Source of the DNA: Pantoea sp. RIT-PI-b
Lineage (GTDB): Bacteria > Pseudomonadota > Gammaproteobacteria > Enterobacterales > Enterobacteriaceae
NCBI RefSeq assembly: GCF_001187905.1
Contig: NZ_LGIS01000012.1
Span: 806,001 to 870,000, forward strand
DNA length: 64,000 nucleotides
Direction of reading: 5' to 3'
In this document: piece by piece, positions 8,552 through 18,741 of the stretch
Position numbering within the stretch: position 1 is the first letter of the stretch
Layout: each line of letters opens with the position of its first letter
Notes under the pieces: generated by a model
What the model saw: only the letters and a program-made list of their open reading frames with translations
Database searches by the model: none
What the model was told of the DNA's origin: nothing
Position numbers and translations under genes: made by a program

Positions 8552-10231
8552 TTACTTCGCGGAAGTCAACGCAGGCATATCAGGAATATCACCGGCGCTG
8601 TTACAGGTTTTGTCTTTCGGGCAGTATTTGTCGAGCAATTTCAGCGTCACGCCATTGGTCCAGCCGAAACCGTCCTGCAGCGGATATTCACCGCCGCCAC
8701 CGCCGCCCAGCTGCGCGCCTTCCACCACATATTTCTCAACCAGTTTGTGCTCCTTGTCGTAGGTTGCCTGCACGTTTTGCAGGAAGCGCTGACCAATCTG
8801 CTGCGCCAGCTTCGGCTGGTTGTAATGCTCCAGACCTTCTACCGCCACCCACTGCAGCGGGGCCCAGCCGTTTGGCGCATCCCATTGCTGGCCGTTGTTT
8901 ACGGTGGTGGTAACCAATCCGCCGGGTTTCAGCAACTGTTTCTCCACCGCTTTAGCGGTGCGATCTGCTTGTTTATCGCTCGCTACCTGCATATAGAGCG
9001 GGAACAGCGTGGCTGCCGTAAGCTGAGGATGTACCTGCTTTTTCTGGAAGTCGTAATCGGCGTACCAGCCTTGTTTGTCGTTCCACAGATAACGATTGAT
9101 CGCTGCCTGACGTTTTTCGGCATCCGCAGCAAACGCTTTGGCCTTGTCATCCTGCTTGTCCAGTTTGGACGCTTTCGACAATGTCTGTTCGAGGTGGAAC
9201 AGCAGGCTGTTGAGATCGACCGGCGCTAACTGCGTGGTGCGGATCGAGGCCAGATTATGGGCATCAGTAAACCAGCGCGAACTGAAATCCCAGCCTGACG
9301 CCGCGCCCGCACGCAGATCGCGATACACCTGCTGCTTATTGCGCTCCGGCGCTTTGTTCGCCGTGTTGACATCATCCAGCCAGGATTCGGTACGTGGTGC
9401 GTCGCGATCGTCCCAGTAGCGGTTGAGCAGCGTGCCGTCGCTCAGTTTAATCACCCGTTTGCTGGCCTGACCGGCGGCGACTTTATCGCTGTCCGCCATC
9501 CAGTAGTCGTACTCTTTCTGCAGCTGCGGCAGGTATTGACGATAGACATCGTCGCCTTTGTGCGTCGCCAGCAGGTCAATCATCAAGCTGAAGAACGGCG
9601 GCTGCGAGCGGCTGAGATAGTAGCTGCGGTTGCCGTTAGGAATATGGCCATATTTATCGAGTTCGGTGGCGAAGTTATCCACCATATCCTGTACGCGATC
9701 CCAGTGACCGCTCTCCGCCAGGCCCAGCATGGTGAAGTAGCTGTCCCAATAATAGACTTCACGGAAACGACCGCCGGGCACCACATAAGGTTTTGGCAGC
9801 GGCAGCAGTGAATCATATTGGCTGGCGCTCTGCGCAGTGCGCGTCAGCACCGGCCACAAACCGTTGATGTGCTCTCGCAGGCTTTGTCCGGATGGCGGTA
9901 CATATTTGTCTTGCTCTTTCGGCAGCGTAAAGTTGCTGTCGACAAAGTGCTTGAGATCGAAGTTGCGCTGGCTTTTCTGCATCTGCCAGTCGGCGAGAAT
10001 CGAAGAGGGATTCGATTTTGGCACCGCATCGGCGAAGGTTTTCTGGTCCGGATAAAATTTCGCCTGCTGCACCGCATTGAACAACGGTCCCAGGCGCACA
10101 TCCGGTGGCTGCGGTTGATTGCTGAGCATGCGGCTTTGGTCATCGGCGTGCGCGGCGCTGGCGCCGGCCAGCAGTGCGGCGCTGAGTAAAAAGGTCAGAC
10201 GCGCGGGCGTGAATACGGCATTTTTTATCAT
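8552..10231 (-). CDS. treA: Periplasmic trehalase
   Basis: TreA is a GH37 enzyme that splits trehalose into two glucose molecules in the periplasm. The start at 10231 is chosen because AAGGAG lies 8 nt before it and it gives a clean signal peptide ([14 protein letters not shown]..., cut near AAHA/DD); a longer frame reaches 10279. The mature protein carries both trehalase signatures, [15 protein letters not shown] and [13 protein letters not shown], plus the Gly-rich [19 protein letters not shown] near the end. At 559 residues it matches E. coli TreA (565) closely. It is monocistronic and serves growth on trehalose under osmotic stress. Confidence 0.97.
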   Translation of the reverse strand: MIKNAVFTPARLTFLLSAALLAGASAAHADDQSRMLSNQPQPPDVRLGPLFNAVQQAKFYPDQKTFADAVPKSNPSSILADWQMQKSQRNFDLKHFVDSNFTLPKEQDKYVPPSGQSLREHINGLWPVLTRTAQSASQYDSLLPLPKPYVVPGGRFREVYYWDSYFTMLGLAESGHWDRVQDMVDNFATELDKYGHIPNGNRSYYLSRSQPPFFSLMIDLLATHKGDDVYRQYLPQLQKEYDYWMADSDKVAAGQASKRVIKLSDGTLLNRYWDDRDAPRTESWLDDVNTANKAPERNKQQVYRDLRAGAASGWDFSSRWFTDAHNLASIRTTQLAPVDLNSLLFHLEQTLSKASKLDKQDDKAKAFAADAEKRQAAINRYLWNDKQGWYADYDFQKKQVHPQLTAATLFPLYMQVASDKQADRTAKAVEKQLLKPGGLVTTTVNNGQQWDAPNGWAPLQWVAVEGLEHYNQPKLAQQIGQRFLQNVQATYDKEHKLVEKYVVEGAQLGGGGGGEYPLQDGFGWTNGVTLKLLDKYCPKDKTCNSAGDIPDMPALTSAK

Positions 10232-10438
10232 CGGTTTTTCTCCTTGTCCGAAAAGGTGGTGTGCTAACGCATTGACCACCCGAACAACTTTAGTCGCTAT
10301 CGCGTCGCTTAGCCTTGTGTCGCAGTGGAAATGTGAAGCGCCCGGAATTAATCACCTGAGAAATTGCATTAAGGCTAAGGTTTTTGCTTGCCCTGTACGG
10401 CTATTTGCCTGAGGCTGAAAGAAAAAAAGGAGAGCTGT

Positions 10439-11377
10439 ATGGAGATTATCTGGTATCACCCATCGCTGGCACCGCACGGTTGGCTGGACGGTTTACGTCA
10501 GCGTTTACCTGAGGCGCGCGTTCGTCACTGGCAGCCGGGCGACACGGCCCCCGCCGATTACGCCATCGTGCGTTCTCCGCCGGTTGAGATGCTGGCAGGC
10601 CGTCAGTTAAAAGGTGTATTTGCCATGGGCGCGGGCGTCGACGAAATTCTTAAGCAAATTCGTGAAAATCCACAGATGCTGGCTGACGAGGTGCCGCTGT
10701 TCCGGCTGGAAGACACCGGTATGGCGCGCCAGATGCAGGAGTATGCCAACTGGTGCGTGCTGGGCTGGTTCCGCCGCTTCGCTGACTATCGCCAACTGCA
10801 GCAGCAATCGCAGTGGCAGGAGCTTGATGGGCGGGATCGGCACAACTTCACCGTTGGCGTATTAGGCGCGGGCGTATTAGGCCGCAGCGTGCTGGAAAGC
10901 CTGCGTCAGTGGGGTTTTCCGTTGCGTAGCTGGAGCCGCTCCGCCAAACAGATTGACGGCGTGCAGAGTTTCCACGGGCGCGATCAGCTGCATGCCTTCC
11001 TCGATGGCACCCAGGTGCTGATCGATCTGCTGCCCACCACGCCGGAGACCACGAACTTAATCGATAGCCAATTGTTGCGCGTGTTACCACACGGTGCCTG
11101 CTTCCTTAACCTGGCGCGCGGTGCGCATGTGGTGGAAGCCGATTTGCTCGCCGCGCTGAATAGCGGTCAGCTGGCGGCTGCCGCGCTGGATGTGTTCCAG
11201 ACCGAGCCGCTGCCGCAGGATCATCCATTGTGGTCTCATCCGCATGTCACAATCACGCCACATACTGCGGCTATCACGTTGCCGGGTGAGGCGATGGATT
11301 ACATTGCGGATGCCATACTTGCTCTACAGCAGGGCGATAAGCCAGGCGGTTTGGTCGATCGCCAGCGCGGTTATTAA
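10439..11377 (+). CDS. ghrA: Glyoxylate/hydroxypyruvate reductase A
   Basis: GhrA is an NADPH-dependent 2-hydroxyacid dehydrogenase that reduces glyoxylate and hydroxypyruvate in the cytoplasm. The ATG at 10439 follows AAGGAG by about 6 nt and gives 312 residues, the E. coli length; the upstream in-frame ATG at 10388 is rejected. The Rossmann motif is [17 protein letters not shown] (about residues 139-155), and [11 protein letters not shown] and the catalytic-His region [12 protein letters not shown] follow. It heads the ghrA-ycdX-ycdY run, the same order as in E. coli. Confidence 0.96.
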   Translation: MEIIWYHPSLAPHGWLDGLRQRLPEARVRHWQPGDTAPADYAIVRSPPVEMLAGRQLKGVFAMGAGVDEILKQIRENPQMLADEVPLFRLEDTGMARQMQEYANWCVLGWFRRFADYRQLQQQSQWQELDGRDRHNFTVGVLGAGVLGRSVLESLRQWGFPLRSWSRSAKQIDGVQSFHGRDQLHAFLDGTQVLIDLLPTTPETTNLIDSQLLRVLPHGACFLNLARGAHVVEADLLAALNSGQLAAAALDVFQTEPLPQDHPLWSHPHVTITPHTAAITLPGEAMDYIADAILALQQGDKPGGLVDRQRGY

Positions 11378-11401
11378 TTCACATTTGGTCAGGAGATGAA
11401 G

Positions 11402-12139
11402 ATGTATCCCGTTGATTTACATATGCACACTGTCGCCAGCACCCACGCATACAGCACGCTGCATGATTATGTGGCGCAGGCGAAACAGAATGGCTTAAAG
11501 CTGTTTGCCATTACCGATCACGGTCCGGATATGGCCGATGCGCCGCACTATTGGCACTTCGTCAACATGCGCATCTGGCCGCGCGTGATTGACGGCGTCG
11601 GCGTACTGCGCGGTATTGAAGCCAACATCAAAAATCAGCATGGCGAGATTGATTGCAGCGGCCCGATGCTGGATGCGCTCGATCTGATCGTCGCCGGCTT
11701 CCACGAGCCAGTGTATGCACCGCGCGATAAAGCGCATCACACCGAAGCGATGATTGCCGCCATGGCTGGAGGTTTAGTGCATATCATCTCTCATCCCGGC
11801 AACCCAAAATTCCCGGTAGATATCCGCGCGATTGCCGAAGCTGCGGCGCACTACGATGTGGCGCTGGAGATCAATAACTCCTCCTTTACGCATTCACGGC
11901 CGGGCAGCGAACCGAACTGCCGCGCTATTGCTGAAGCCGTGCGCGATGCCGGTGGTCGCCTGGCATTTGGTTCCGATTCGCATACCGCGTTTACGCTGGG
12001 GCATTTCGAACACTGCATTCGCATCACCAGCGAAGTGGATTTTCCGCAAGATCGCGTGTTAAATGTCACGCCGCGTCGCCTGCTCGATTTCCTCGAACAG
12101 CGCACCGGCAAACATATTGCTGAATTTGCTGATTTTTAA
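11402..12139 (+). CDS. ycdX: PHP-domain metal-dependent phosphatase YcdX
   Basis: YcdX is a PHP-family trinuclear-zinc phosphoesterase needed for normal swarming in E. coli. The start at ATG 11402 gives 245 residues, the E. coli length; ATG 11396 touches the AGGAG ribosome site and cannot use it. Metal-binding motifs are [10 protein letters not shown] near the N-terminus, [37 protein letters not shown] and the late GSDSHTAF. It lies 24 nt after ghrA and 26 nt before ycdY, so the three are probably one transcript. Confidence 0.95.
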   Translation: MYPVDLHMHTVASTHAYSTLHDYVAQAKQNGLKLFAITDHGPDMADAPHYWHFVNMRIWPRVIDGVGVLRGIEANIKNQHGEIDCSGPMLDALDLIVAGFHEPVYAPRDKAHHTEAMIAAMAGGLVHIISHPGNPKFPVDIRAIAEAAAHYDVALEINNSSFTHSRPGSEPNCRAIAEAVRDAGGRLAFGSDSHTAFTLGHFEHCIRITSEVDFPQDRVLNVTPRRLLDFLEQRTGKHIAEFADF

Positions 12140-12165
12140 CTTTTTGCCTCAAGGAATTCTGTTGC

Positions 12166-12726
12166 ATGAATGAGTTTTCCATTCTCTGCCGCGTCATCGG
12201 CTCGCTGTTTAATCGCCAGCCGCAGGATCCGCTGCTGGTACCGCTGTTCACGCTGCTGCGCGAAGGCAAACTGCAACAGCAGTGGCCGCTGGAGCAGGAG
12301 GAACTGTTGACGCGTCTGCAGCAGAATAGCGATCCCCAGGCGCTGTCCGCCGATTACAACGCGCTGTTTGTTGGCAGCGAGTGCAGCGTGCCGCCGTACG
12401 CTTCGCAGTGGCCAAATGGCCCACAGGAAGCCGAGGTGCGCGCCTTTCTCAGCGCCCGCGGCATGCCACTAAGCGAAGCCCCGGCCGATCACTTCGGCGT
12501 GCTGCTGCTCGCGGCATCGTGGCTGGAAGATCAGTCGGCGGAGGATGAATCCGCCGCACAGCTGGCACTGTTCGATGAGTATCTGCTGCCGTGGTGCGGC
12601 GCGTTCCTCGGTAAAGTGGAAGCGCACGCTACCACGGCGTTTTATCGCACGCTGGCCGCACTGAGCCGTGAAGCCATGCAGGCGATGTATGACGAGCTGA
12701 ATGAAGAGCAGGGCGACGAGGCGTAA
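12166..12726 (+). CDS. ycdY: TorD-family chaperone YcdY
   Basis: This 186-residue, mostly helical cytoplasmic protein belongs to the TorD/DmsD chaperone family. In E. coli YcdY stimulates YcdX by helping zinc loading. The family stretch DYNALFVGSE, the VPPYASQW segment and DHFGVLLLAASWL are visible. It ends the ghrA-ycdX-ycdY run and stops 3 nt before the end of a convergent gene, with no room for a separate terminator. Confidence 0.93.
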   Translation: MNEFSILCRVIGSLFNRQPQDPLLVPLFTLLREGKLQQQWPLEQEELLTRLQQNSDPQALSADYNALFVGSECSVPPYASQWPNGPQEAEVRAFLSARGMPLSEAPADHFGVLLLAASWLEDQSAEDESAAQLALFDEYLLPWCGAFLGKVEAHATTAFYRTLAALSREAMQAMYDELNEEQGDEA

Positions 12727-12729
12727 TCG

Positions 12730-14091
12730 TTACCAGCTGGCTGCGCTGCTGCCGAGTTTGACACCCGGCGTAGCGCAGATCATTGGCGTGCCGGGCAGAT
12801 AAGCCGCGGCACGCAATCTCTGTGCAATGCCCCACTGATTGAACTCCACGCTGCTCAGCACATCATCGCGCTGCGCATCAATACCGTTTTGCCCATTTTC
12901 TGGCGCGGCACCGAACTGTTGCAACAGCTGCGCCGTACGTGCCAGCGACAAACGCGCCTGCCAGCCGACGCCGTGGCTTAACCGTTGACGCAGACCTTCC
13001 AGCACCGCTGAAGCCATCAGGTAGCCGGTGGCGTGATCGAGCGCCTGCACCGGCAGCGGTGTCGGTTTGTTGCTGCCGCTCCAACGCATGCCTTGCTCGG
13101 CGATGCCGCAGCCCATCTGCGCCAGGCTGTCGAATCCGCGCCGGTTGCGCCACGGCACGCTCCAGCCCCACGCATTAAGGCTGACATCCACTAAGCCGGG
13201 TGCCAGTTTGCGGCGGGTAGCGGCATCCAGTCCCAGTTTCTCCAGCGCATCGGCCCGATAACCGTGTACCAGCACATCGCTGTGTTGCAACAGCTGGCGC
13301 AGCTGTTCGCGCCCGGCCCGGGATTTGATATCAAGACGCGCACAGCGTTTGCCGCAGGTGATCTCCTCTTCCAGCGTCGGCTCGTGCCAGTCGGGCGGAT
13401 CGATGCGCAGCACATTGGCGCCAAGGCTGGCGAGAAAGCGCGTGGCGACCGGACCGGCGATGATGCGGGTGAGATCCAACACGCGTACGCCGAGCAGCGG
13501 GCGTGCGGGCGACAACGTCCAGCCTGGCGTCGGCGCCTCGCCGCAGGCCTGCTGTGCAATCAGCGGCTCATGTTGTACCGCGCTGCCTTGCGGATGCTGC
13601 CGCCATTGTGCTTCGCTGCGCATCTGCGCGGCGCAACCGCCAGCCTCAATCACCGCCTGCTCGAGCGCGGCGGCGGGCCAGCGTGCGACCGCGTCGGCCA
13701 GTGAGGCGCGATGGGCATGCTGGCCAAGAACCTGCTCCATCGCGGCACGATGATGAGCGGCATTAGTGTGCAGGCGGATCCAGCCGTCGGCGCTGGCGTA
13801 ATCGCCGGCGAATTCGTCCCACAGCGCAGCGGGAGGCCGATTAAGCGGAATCAGGCTGTGTTGAAACCAGCGTGAGGCAAGACGGACGTTGACGCTGACC
13901 GGCGCGGATTGGCCGAGTAAGTCGCTCAGCGCCTGGCTGGCCAGCCCGATGCTGGTGGCCGCCAGTTCACTGACGGCAAAGGCAGACGCGAAGGTTTCGG
14001 GTTGGAGGAAGGTGAGCGAGGGAAGCGCATCTGCGCCTCGTAATCCCTGCCACATTTGCTGCCACAGTGCGGCAGCACGTTGAGAATCCAT
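12730..14091 (-). CDS. Class III (CaiB/BaiF) CoA-transferase
   Basis: This 453-residue member of the CaiB/BaiF (type III) CoA-transferases would move CoA between carboxylic acids. The core second half has LGVRVLDLTRIIAGPVATRFLASLGANVLRIDPP, a hallmark of the family's CoA-binding fold with its catalytic Asp region, then the CGKRCARLDIKS segment and VDVSLNAWGW. The N-terminal third is less typical, suggesting a two-part layout with a degenerate first half. It has no acyl-CoA synthase or dehydrogenase neighbour, so the acid substrate is unknown. It is convergent with ycdY. Confidence 0.8.
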   Translation of the reverse strand: MDSQRAAALWQQMWQGLRGADALPSLTFLQPETFASAFAVSELAATSIGLASQALSDLLGQSAPVSVNVRLASRWFQHSLIPLNRPPAALWDEFAGDYASADGWIRLHTNAAHHRAAMEQVLGQHAHRASLADAVARWPAAALEQAVIEAGGCAAQMRSEAQWRQHPQGSAVQHEPLIAQQACGEAPTPGWTLSPARPLLGVRVLDLTRIIAGPVATRFLASLGANVLRIDPPDWHEPTLEEEITCGKRCARLDIKSRAGREQLRQLLQHSDVLVHGYRADALEKLGLDAATRRKLAPGLVDVSLNAWGWSVPWRNRRGFDSLAQMGCGIAEQGMRWSGSNKPTPLPVQALDHATGYLMASAVLEGLRQRLSHGVGWQARLSLARTAQLLQQFGAAPENGQNGIDAQRDDVLSSVEFNQWGIAQRLRAAAYLPGTPMICATPGVKLGSSAASW

Positions 14092-14138
14092 GTTGAGTCT
14101 CCGGATAACGCGCGAGACTCAAGCATAGCAGAGGCAAT

Positions 14139-15050
14139 TTAACGGCGACGCAAGCGTAAACGGGGGAAACGCGCGTGCATGCGCAGGTTACGCAGATTGA
14201 TCACGGCAATCGCGGTCCCCAATACCACCAGCGAAGCGCCGAGAACCTTAAAGCTGTTCATGCTATCGCCGAGCACCAGTACGCCCATCAACACCGCCAG
14301 CACCGGCGTCAGCAACGAGTAGGGCATGATCAGATTCACGTTGTACTTCTTCAGCAACGCGTACCACAGCGTGTAGGCCACAATCGACGAGGCCAGCGCG
14401 CTGTAAAGAATACCAAACCAGCCGCGCCAGCCCGCGTGGCTCAGCGCGTAAAACTGGTGTGATTCAGTGAGCCAGGAGGCTGCGCCGACAATCGGCACCG
14501 CAAGGAAGGAGATCCAGCCGGTAAGCGTCAGCGGTTTAATCGGCGGCGATTTTTTCACAATCATATTGCTAATGGCCCAGCCGAAGGCGCTGCACAGCAG
14601 AATGCACAGCACCCACCAGGCTGGAATGGTGGGGCTACCCGACAGCACCGCCACGCCGCTTAACGAAATCGCGATACCGATCAGCTGTATCGCGCGCAAT
14701 TTCTCTTTCAGAATCACCATCGCCAACAACATGGCAATCGGCGTGCCGAGCTGCACCACAATGGCACCGGTGCCGGCATCGGTGTAACGCATGCCGACAA
14801 ACAGCAGCGAGAAGTGCATAAAGCCAAAGGTGAACGCCAGCGTCAGCAGCCACGGCAGCTGCGCGCGCGTAATGCGACAGAAGGGCACCAGCACAATCGC
14901 CACCACCACAAAGCGCATCCAGGTAAGAAACAGCGGGGGAAGTTCCAGCAATCCCCACTTTACCGCTACGTTATTGAACGCCCAGATGGAAACCACCATC
15001 AGAACCATAAAAAAATGCCGCGCTGCCACAATGTCTTCCTTCACCGTCAT
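14139..15050 (-). CDS. EamA/DMT-family inner-membrane transporter
   Basis: This 303-residue protein has ten hydrophobic helices in two EamA repeats (about residues 10-140 and 150-290), with the N-terminal WAFNNVAVKWG and internal GTPIAMLLAMVILKEKL motifs of drug/metabolite transporters. It resembles the YdcZ/EamA class that exports amino acids and metabolites such as O-acetylserine and cysteine. It ends in a basic tail (RFPRLRLRRR), consistent with a cytoplasmic C-terminus. It lies 47 nt upstream of the CoA-transferase gene on the same strand and may share its transcript. Substrate unknown. Confidence 0.85.
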   Translation of the reverse strand: MTVKEDIVAARHFFMVLMVVSIWAFNNVAVKWGLLELPPLFLTWMRFVVVAIVLVPFCRITRAQLPWLLTLAFTFGFMHFSLLFVGMRYTDAGTGAIVVQLGTPIAMLLAMVILKEKLRAIQLIGIAISLSGVAVLSGSPTIPAWWVLCILLCSAFGWAISNMIVKKSPPIKPLTLTGWISFLAVPIVGAASWLTESHQFYALSHAGWRGWFGILYSALASSIVAYTLWYALLKKYNVNLIMPYSLLTPVLAVLMGVLVLGDSMNSFKVLGASLVVLGTAIAVINLRNLRMHARFPRLRLRRR

Positions 15051-15219
15051 TCAGAATTAATACCGGCTAATGATGGCATGAAGGCGATGACTTCGGGCGT
15101 GTCTGAGGAAAAAAATTTCGTTGAAGCATTAGCTTATGCAGGAAAAAAATAAGACATGTTGCTGATTTACTGTCAAAGTGGATGTCCGAAAAGCGACCAT
15201 AATGAGGAACGTATTCGGC

Positions 15220-15945
15220 ATGACACAGACCCGCGCATTACCCCTTGCCCTGATTCAACTCGACGTTCCGCCGCCACAGGTTGTGGCACAAATTGGTGAA
15301 CAACCGCAGTGGTTTATCGATGCGCTGCAGCTGCAGCCCGATGACTATGTGATTGTGCGTCCGCATCTGGGCGATGATTTACCGGCGTTTGACCGCGTCA
15401 GCGGCGCGATTCTCAGCGGTTCCTGGGCGATGGTGACCGATCACGCCGACTGGAGTGAACGCACCGCCGCCTGGATTCGCGGCGTGCTGGATGCAGAACT
15501 GCCGCTGCTCGGCGTGTGTTACGGCCATCAGCTGATGGCTTACGCGCTGGGTGGCAAAGTGGGCGATAATCCGCAAGGCTGGGAGCGTGGACTGAAACCG
15601 CTGACGTGCAGTGCGCAGGCGAAAACCGATCCCTGGCTGGGGCCGTTACCGGGCGAATTCCAGGCGTGGTTGTCCCATCGTCAATCGGTATTAACGCCGC
15701 CGCTGCATGCGCAAGTGCTGGCGAGTTCGGCGCAGGATGGCTGTCAAATTTTGCGTTATTCACCGCAGGCGCTGTCGGTACAGTTCCATCCGGAATTTAC
15801 CCGCGACATTATGACGGCTTGTTTACCGGCGGGCGTCAGCGATGAGGGTACGCCATTGGTGGGGGAAGATTGGTCGCGTGAACTGTTGCGAAGCTTCTGG
15901 CAGCAAACGCGGCCGCAGCCGCGCGTACAGGCTCAGGGCGCGTAG
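15220..15945 (+). CDS. Class I glutamine amidotransferase
   Basis: This 241-residue stand-alone class I glutamine amidotransferase has the nucleophile elbow LGVCYGHQL (Cys near residue 92) and the VQFHPEF His-Glu pair near residue 188, so the full Cys-His-Glu triad appears intact. The start at ATG 15220 has GAGGAA 10 nt upstream; longer in-frame starts lack a ribosome site. Related proteins are annotated as GMP synthase-like or YfeJ amidotransferases, some acting on gamma-glutamyl compounds. The last 13 nt overlap the 3' end of the convergent methyltransferase gene. Substrate unknown. Confidence 0.85.
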   Translation: MTQTRALPLALIQLDVPPPQVVAQIGEQPQWFIDALQLQPDDYVIVRPHLGDDLPAFDRVSGAILSGSWAMVTDHADWSERTAAWIRGVLDAELPLLGVCYGHQLMAYALGGKVGDNPQGWERGLKPLTCSAQAKTDPWLGPLPGEFQAWLSHRQSVLTPPLHAQVLASSAQDGCQILRYSPQALSVQFHPEFTRDIMTACLPAGVSDEGTPLVGEDWSRELLRSFWQQTRPQPRVQAQGA

Positions 15946-16496
15946 TGACGGGTGCAGCGATAGACCCACGCGGGTGGCATGTTTTTCAGCACCCGCTGGC
16001 GTTCCCAGGTGAAGTAACGCGATAAATTGGGTTGGGTAAACGAGGTGTATTGAAACTGAACAAATACGCCGCGTGGACCCAGCGCATCATGTACGGCGCT
16101 GAGAATCGCATCACGCGTGGCTGGCGGTAAGGACAGCAGCGGCAGGCCAGAAAAAATCACATCATATTCCCCAGCGAGATACTCAGCCGAACAGGCACGC
16201 ACTTGCATGCGCGGGTCCGGTAAGCCGCGCAGACTTTTCACCAGTTCCGGGCTGATTTCAAACACATCCAGCTGTGCTTCCGGCGCCATGCGAGCCAGTA
16301 GATGACGCGTCAGGACGCCGTCACCGGCACCGAGTTCGGCGATGCGCATACTGCTATCCCAATTCACCGCATCGCACATGGTGCGGCACAGCGCGGCGGA
16401 AGAGGGCGTGATGCTGCCCATTTTGCGCGGGTTGCGGATAAATTGCTGAACAAAGTTCGCTTTGGCGCGCATTAACGTCAGGGCTGAAGCCAACAT
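15933..16496 (-). CDS. Class I SAM-dependent methyltransferase (phospholipid N-methyltransferase-like)
   Basis: This 187-residue class I methyltransferase has the SAM-binding motif RIAELGAGDGVLTRHLL (about residues 50-66), acidic loop LDVFEIS and motif IV DVIFSGLPLLSLP. The layout and the N-terminal FIRNPRKMGSITPSSAAL segment match phospholipid/phosphatidylethanolamine N-methyltransferases of the PmtA type, but membrane lipid methylation is not proven. Start 16496 is supported by AGGAG 6 nt upstream; a longer frame to 16607 has no such site. It overlaps the convergent amidotransferase gene by 13 nt and is divergent from the aldehyde dehydrogenase gene. Confidence 0.83.
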   Translation of the reverse strand: MLASALTLMRAKANFVQQFIRNPRKMGSITPSSAALCRTMCDAVNWDSSMRIAELGAGDGVLTRHLLARMAPEAQLDVFEISPELVKSLRGLPDPRMQVRACSAEYLAGEYDVIFSGLPLLSLPPATRDAILSAVHDALGPRGVFVQFQYTSFTQPNLSRYFTWERQRVLKNMPPAWVYRCTRHYAP

Positions 16497-16734
16497 CTGT
16501 TTCTCCTGGTTAGTATCCTGCTTCATATTGACCACATATTTGGCCCATGTTCCGCTTTTTGCTGCATCTGCGGGAAAACTCGGAATTATCTGTAGCAGCG
16601 ACCGCACGCCAAATTTCCCACGATGCGGTCACAGTTTCCCGCTCTGCGATCTGACAGGCTGGCACCGATCGCTCAATGTTAATAACAGGTTTCATAGTTG
16701 TTAATCGCCACTCTGTCCCGCAAGGAGAAACACC

Positions 16735-18255
16735 ATGCGTTACGCTGCTCCGGGAGAACAAGGTTCTCTCATTACTCTGCAATCGCGTTACGGCAACTTT
16801 ATCAACGGCGAATTTGTTGCGCCGGTGAATGGAAATTACTTCCTCAACACCTCCCCAATTAATGCTTCCACCATTGGCGAATTTCCGCGCTCGGATCGCG
16901 CTGATATCGATAACGCCGTTGCCGCCGCGCAGGCCGCCGCCGATGCGTGGGGCAAAACCTCGCCGCAGGCACGATCGTTAGTGCTGCTAAAAATTGCTGA
17001 CCGGCTGGAAGAGAATCTGGAATACATCGCAGTCAATGAGACCTGGGATAACGGCAAGCCGGTGCGCGAAACGCTGGCCGCCGATCTGCCGCTGGCGGTC
17101 GATCACTTTCGCTATTTCGCTGGCTGCGTGCGTGCGCAGGAAGGGACAGCGGCTGAAATCGATGAGTTCACCGCCGCCTACCACTTCCACGAACCGCTGG
17201 GCGTGGTAGGGCAAATCATTCCATGGAATTTCCCGCTGCTGATGGCGGCATGGAAACTGGCACCGGCACTGGGCGCAGGCAACTGCGTGGTGTTGAAACC
17301 AGCTGAGCAAACGCCGCTGTCAATTACGCTGTTTATGGAGGTGATTAAAGATCTGCTGCCGCCGGGCGTGATTAACGTGGTGCACGGCTACGGCAAAGAG
17401 GCCGGCGAAGCGCTGGCGTCGCATCCGGGTATCGCCAAAATTGCCTTTACCGGATCAACCGCCACTGGGGGGCATATTCTCGAACTGGCCGCGAAAAGTC
17501 TCATCCCGTCCACCGTCGAGCTAGGCGGAAAATCGCCGAACATTTTCTTCGAAGACATCATGGACGCGGAGGAGAGTTTCATCGAGAAAGCCGCAGAAGG
17601 CGTGGTGCTTGGCTTCCTCAATCAGGGTGAAGTCTGTACCTGTCCGTCACGCGCGCTGGTGCAGGAGTCGATCTTCGAGCCTTTTATGGCAGCGGTGATG
17701 AAGCGTATCAAAACCATCAAACGTGGCGATCCGCTGGATACCGAAACCATGATTGGTGCGCAGGCCTCGCAGCAGCAGTTTGATAAAATCCTCTCTTATC
17801 TGGAAATAGCGCAGCAAGAGGGCGCGCAGGTGCTGCACGGCGGCGGCGTGGAGAAGATCGGTGAGGAGTTTGCCAGCGGCTACTATATCCAGCCGACGTT
17901 GCTGAAAGGTGACAACAGCATGCGCGTGTTCCAGGAGGAGATCTTTGGGCCGGTGGTCGGCGTGCTGACCTTTAAAGATGAAGCCGAAGCGCTCGCCATC
18001 GCCAATGACTCGATTTATGGTCTCGGCGCGGGCGTGTGGACGCGTGATATCAACCGTGCCTATCGCATGGGCCGCGCGATTAAAGCGGGTCGTGTGTGGA
18101 CTAACTGTTATCACCTCTATCCGGCACATGCGGCGTTTGGCGGCTATAAAAAATCGGGTATCGGCCGCGAAACCCACAAAATGATGCTCGACCATTATCA
18201 GCAAACCAAAAACCTGCTGGTGAGCTACAGCACCCAACCGCTCGGTTTCTTCTGA
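16735..18255 (+). CDS. aldB: NAD(P)-dependent aldehyde dehydrogenase, AldB/ExaC type
   Basis: This cytoplasmic enzyme of 506 residues oxidises acetaldehyde and similar aldehydes to acids. It aligns through its whole length with E. coli AldB, including [20 protein letters not shown], the Rossmann FTGSTATGG, catalytic Glu in ELGGKSPN, catalytic Cys in [11 protein letters not shown] and the closing [19 protein letters not shown]. The last residues STQPLGFF are typical of the subgroup. GGAG lies about 9 nt before the ATG. The 238-bp divergent gap before it shows no activator motif I can defend. A hairpin follows the stop. Confidence 0.92.
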   Translation: MRYAAPGEQGSLITLQSRYGNFINGEFVAPVNGNYFLNTSPINASTIGEFPRSDRADIDNAVAAAQAAADAWGKTSPQARSLVLLKIADRLEENLEYIAVNETWDNGKPVRETLAADLPLAVDHFRYFAGCVRAQEGTAAEIDEFTAAYHFHEPLGVVGQIIPWNFPLLMAAWKLAPALGAGNCVVLKPAEQTPLSITLFMEVIKDLLPPGVINVVHGYGKEAGEALASHPGIAKIAFTGSTATGGHILELAAKSLIPSTVELGGKSPNIFFEDIMDAEESFIEKAAEGVVLGFLNQGEVCTCPSRALVQESIFEPFMAAVMKRIKTIKRGDPLDTETMIGAQASQQQFDKILSYLEIAQQEGAQVLHGGGVEKIGEEFASGYYIQPTLLKGDNSMRVFQEEIFGPVVGVLTFKDEAEALAIANDSIYGLGAGVWTRDINRAYRMGRAIKAGRVWTNCYHLYPAHAAFGGYKKSGIGRETHKMMLDHYQQTKNLLVSYSTQPLGFF

Positions 18256-18263
18256 TCCACCAA

Positions 18264-18287
18264 GGGCAGCAGAGTCATCTGCTGCCC
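18264..18287 (+). terminator. Hairpin after aldB
   Basis: GGGCAGCAGA (18264-18273) pairs perfectly with TCTGCTGCCC (18278-18287). The following bases (GTTCATCTC) are a weak T-run. Confidence 0.6.
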
Positions 18288-18427
18288 GTTCATCTCTCCG
18301 TCATCTTGCCTCTGCAGGATAGTCATGTCGCAAGAAATTTCCGATTACGTAACATCTTTAAGCCAGGTCTTGTGTTCTTTAAAGGGCGTGATTTGCCAGA
18401 ATGGCCCACCTATTTTAAGGAGATCCC

Positions 18428-18640
18428 ATGAACACGTTGTACAACTACCTGGAACAGCACGATGAGATGCTGGACGGTGTCGAACAAAATATTATTACGG
18501 TAAATCTGCCTGGGCGTCAGGCGGTGTATGTGATTGGTCAGAATGATGCCGACCTGCTGCTGGAAGTGAAAGCGCGCGAAATCGCCACGGCGCAGCGCAT
18601 AGAGACGTTGCGTCAGCTGGAGAGTCAATTCCGTTTTTAA
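18428..18640 (+). CDS. Small protein of unknown function (70 residues)
   Basis: I do not recognise this gene. The 70-residue product has no signal peptide or membrane segment; it is acidic, with a predicted beta part (TVNLPGRQAVYVIGQNDADLL) and a helical C-terminal third rich in Glu, Arg and Gln. AAGGAG lies 5 nt before the ATG, and the gene is bounded by its own 5' gap and a strong bidirectional terminator, which supports real expression. Its neighbours, aldB and fumarase, give no clear clue. Confidence 0.7.
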   Translation: MNTLYNYLEQHDEMLDGVEQNIITVNLPGRQAVYVIGQNDADLLLEVKAREIATAQRIETLRQLESQFRF

Positions 18641-18690
18641 CTTTTTTGCTTTGCCTCATTCGATGATCAATTTGTCAGAAATATCGCAAT

Positions 18691-18724
18691 AAAAAAGCCG
18701 CTATCACACGATAACGGCTTTTTT
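18691..18724. terminator. Bidirectional intrinsic terminator
   Basis: GCCGCTATC (18697-18705) pairs with GATAACGGC (18710-18718), with one mismatch. An A-run on the left and a T-run on the right let it act on both strands, ending the small-protein gene and the fumarase gene. Confidence 0.88.
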
Positions 18725-18741
18725 GTGCTGCGATGCGTAAA

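Noticed and set aside
16660..16675. TGGCAC-type sigma-54 promoter before aldB
   Set aside because: The GC of the -12 element is two bases too close to the GG of the -24 element, so spacing does not fit.
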